A stretch of DNA of 14,551 nt from an uncultured Clostridium sp. Its GTDB lineage: Bacteria; Bacillota; Clostridia; TANB77; CAG-508. Shown in pieces: positions 14,425 to 14,551 of the stretch (positions within the stretch are counted from its first letter, which is position 1; the number at the start of each line of letters is the position of its first letter). Location of the stretch: contig CAMMFK010000039.1 of NCBI GenBank assembly GCA_946496115.1, positions 1 to 14,551 of the forward strand. The letters run 5' to 3'. The notes under the pieces were generated by a model, which was given only the letters and a program-made list of their open reading frames with translations, was not told the origin of the DNA and made no database searches. Made by a program: the position numbers and the translations under genes.

Positions 14425-14462
14425 CTAAAAATATTTTTTTACTTTTAGCTGTCTATAGTCAA

Positions 14463-14504
14463 CCTGTAAAACAGGATAAATTTCTGGTAATATACTGTTA
14501 GTAT
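14463..14504. repeat. Two small palindromes near the right edge
   Basis: CCTGT-AAA-ACAGG lies at 14463-14475 and ATACT-GTT-AGTAT at 14492-14504. Both are perfect 5-bp arms around 3 bp. They could be operator half-sites for a gene beyond the window, or chance. No gene start is visible after them within the window. Confidence 0.25.
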
Positions 14505-14551
14505 AAACTTTTAGTAGGGAAAAATTAAGAAATAAATTGAATAAGAGATAC

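Overview
The window is AT-rich DNA from a low-GC Firmicute, most likely a member of the Clostridia. Three things support this: very A/T-biased codon use with AGGAGG-type ribosome sites, a PyrI-dependent aspartate transcarbamylase beside a class 1B PyrK/PyrD dihydroorotate dehydrogenase, and a linear non-ribosomal peptide synthetase (NRPS). A gut commensal is plausible but cannot be shown from sequence alone.

Left third (1-7160). A large NRPS gene on the minus strand fills 1-3766 and runs off the left edge. The 1255 visible residues read, without interruption, as condensation - adenylation - carrier protein - partial condensation. It diverges from a plus-strand pair: an acyl-CoA-synthetase-like AMP-forming ligase and a 435-residue multi-spanning membrane protein. 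Near-consensus promoters face both ways in the shared 326-bp gap. The ligase reading frame appears broken: the start with a strong Shine-Dalgarno (4093) lies in a different frame from the body (open from 4148), and the frames separate at a run of six A. If the frame is restored in the cell, the ligase could supply an acyl starter to the NRPS; that is inference.

Scar region (7161-7680). It holds two tandem copies of a 31-bp palindromic GGGGACGGTCC element, then a minus-strand relic of pyrE that lacks its front half and carries a frameshift.

Pyrimidine operon (7681-12040, plus strand). A consensus-like promoter drives pyrB, pyrI, pyrF, pyrK and pyrD, which overlap or sit close together and look intact. 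Between pyrI and pyrF lies what I read as the last few codons of pyrC. The cluster therefore encodes aspartate transcarbamylase (PyrBI), dihydroorotate dehydrogenase (PyrDK) and OMP decarboxylase (PyrF), while the local dihydroorotase (PyrC) and orotate phosphoribosyltransferase (PyrE) survive only as fragments. Either functional copies lie elsewhere or the pathway is being lost.

Right end (12037-14551). A small minus-strand zinc-ribbon gene overlaps the pyrD stop tail to tail. An AAA+/DUF4143-type ATPase follows, preceded by three identical 19-bp repeats spaced exactly 33 bp apart and followed by a hairpin terminator. The last ~600 bp contain no intact gene, only inverted repeats and short minus-strand open segments that look like decayed coding sequence.

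All readings were made by eye with no database search.
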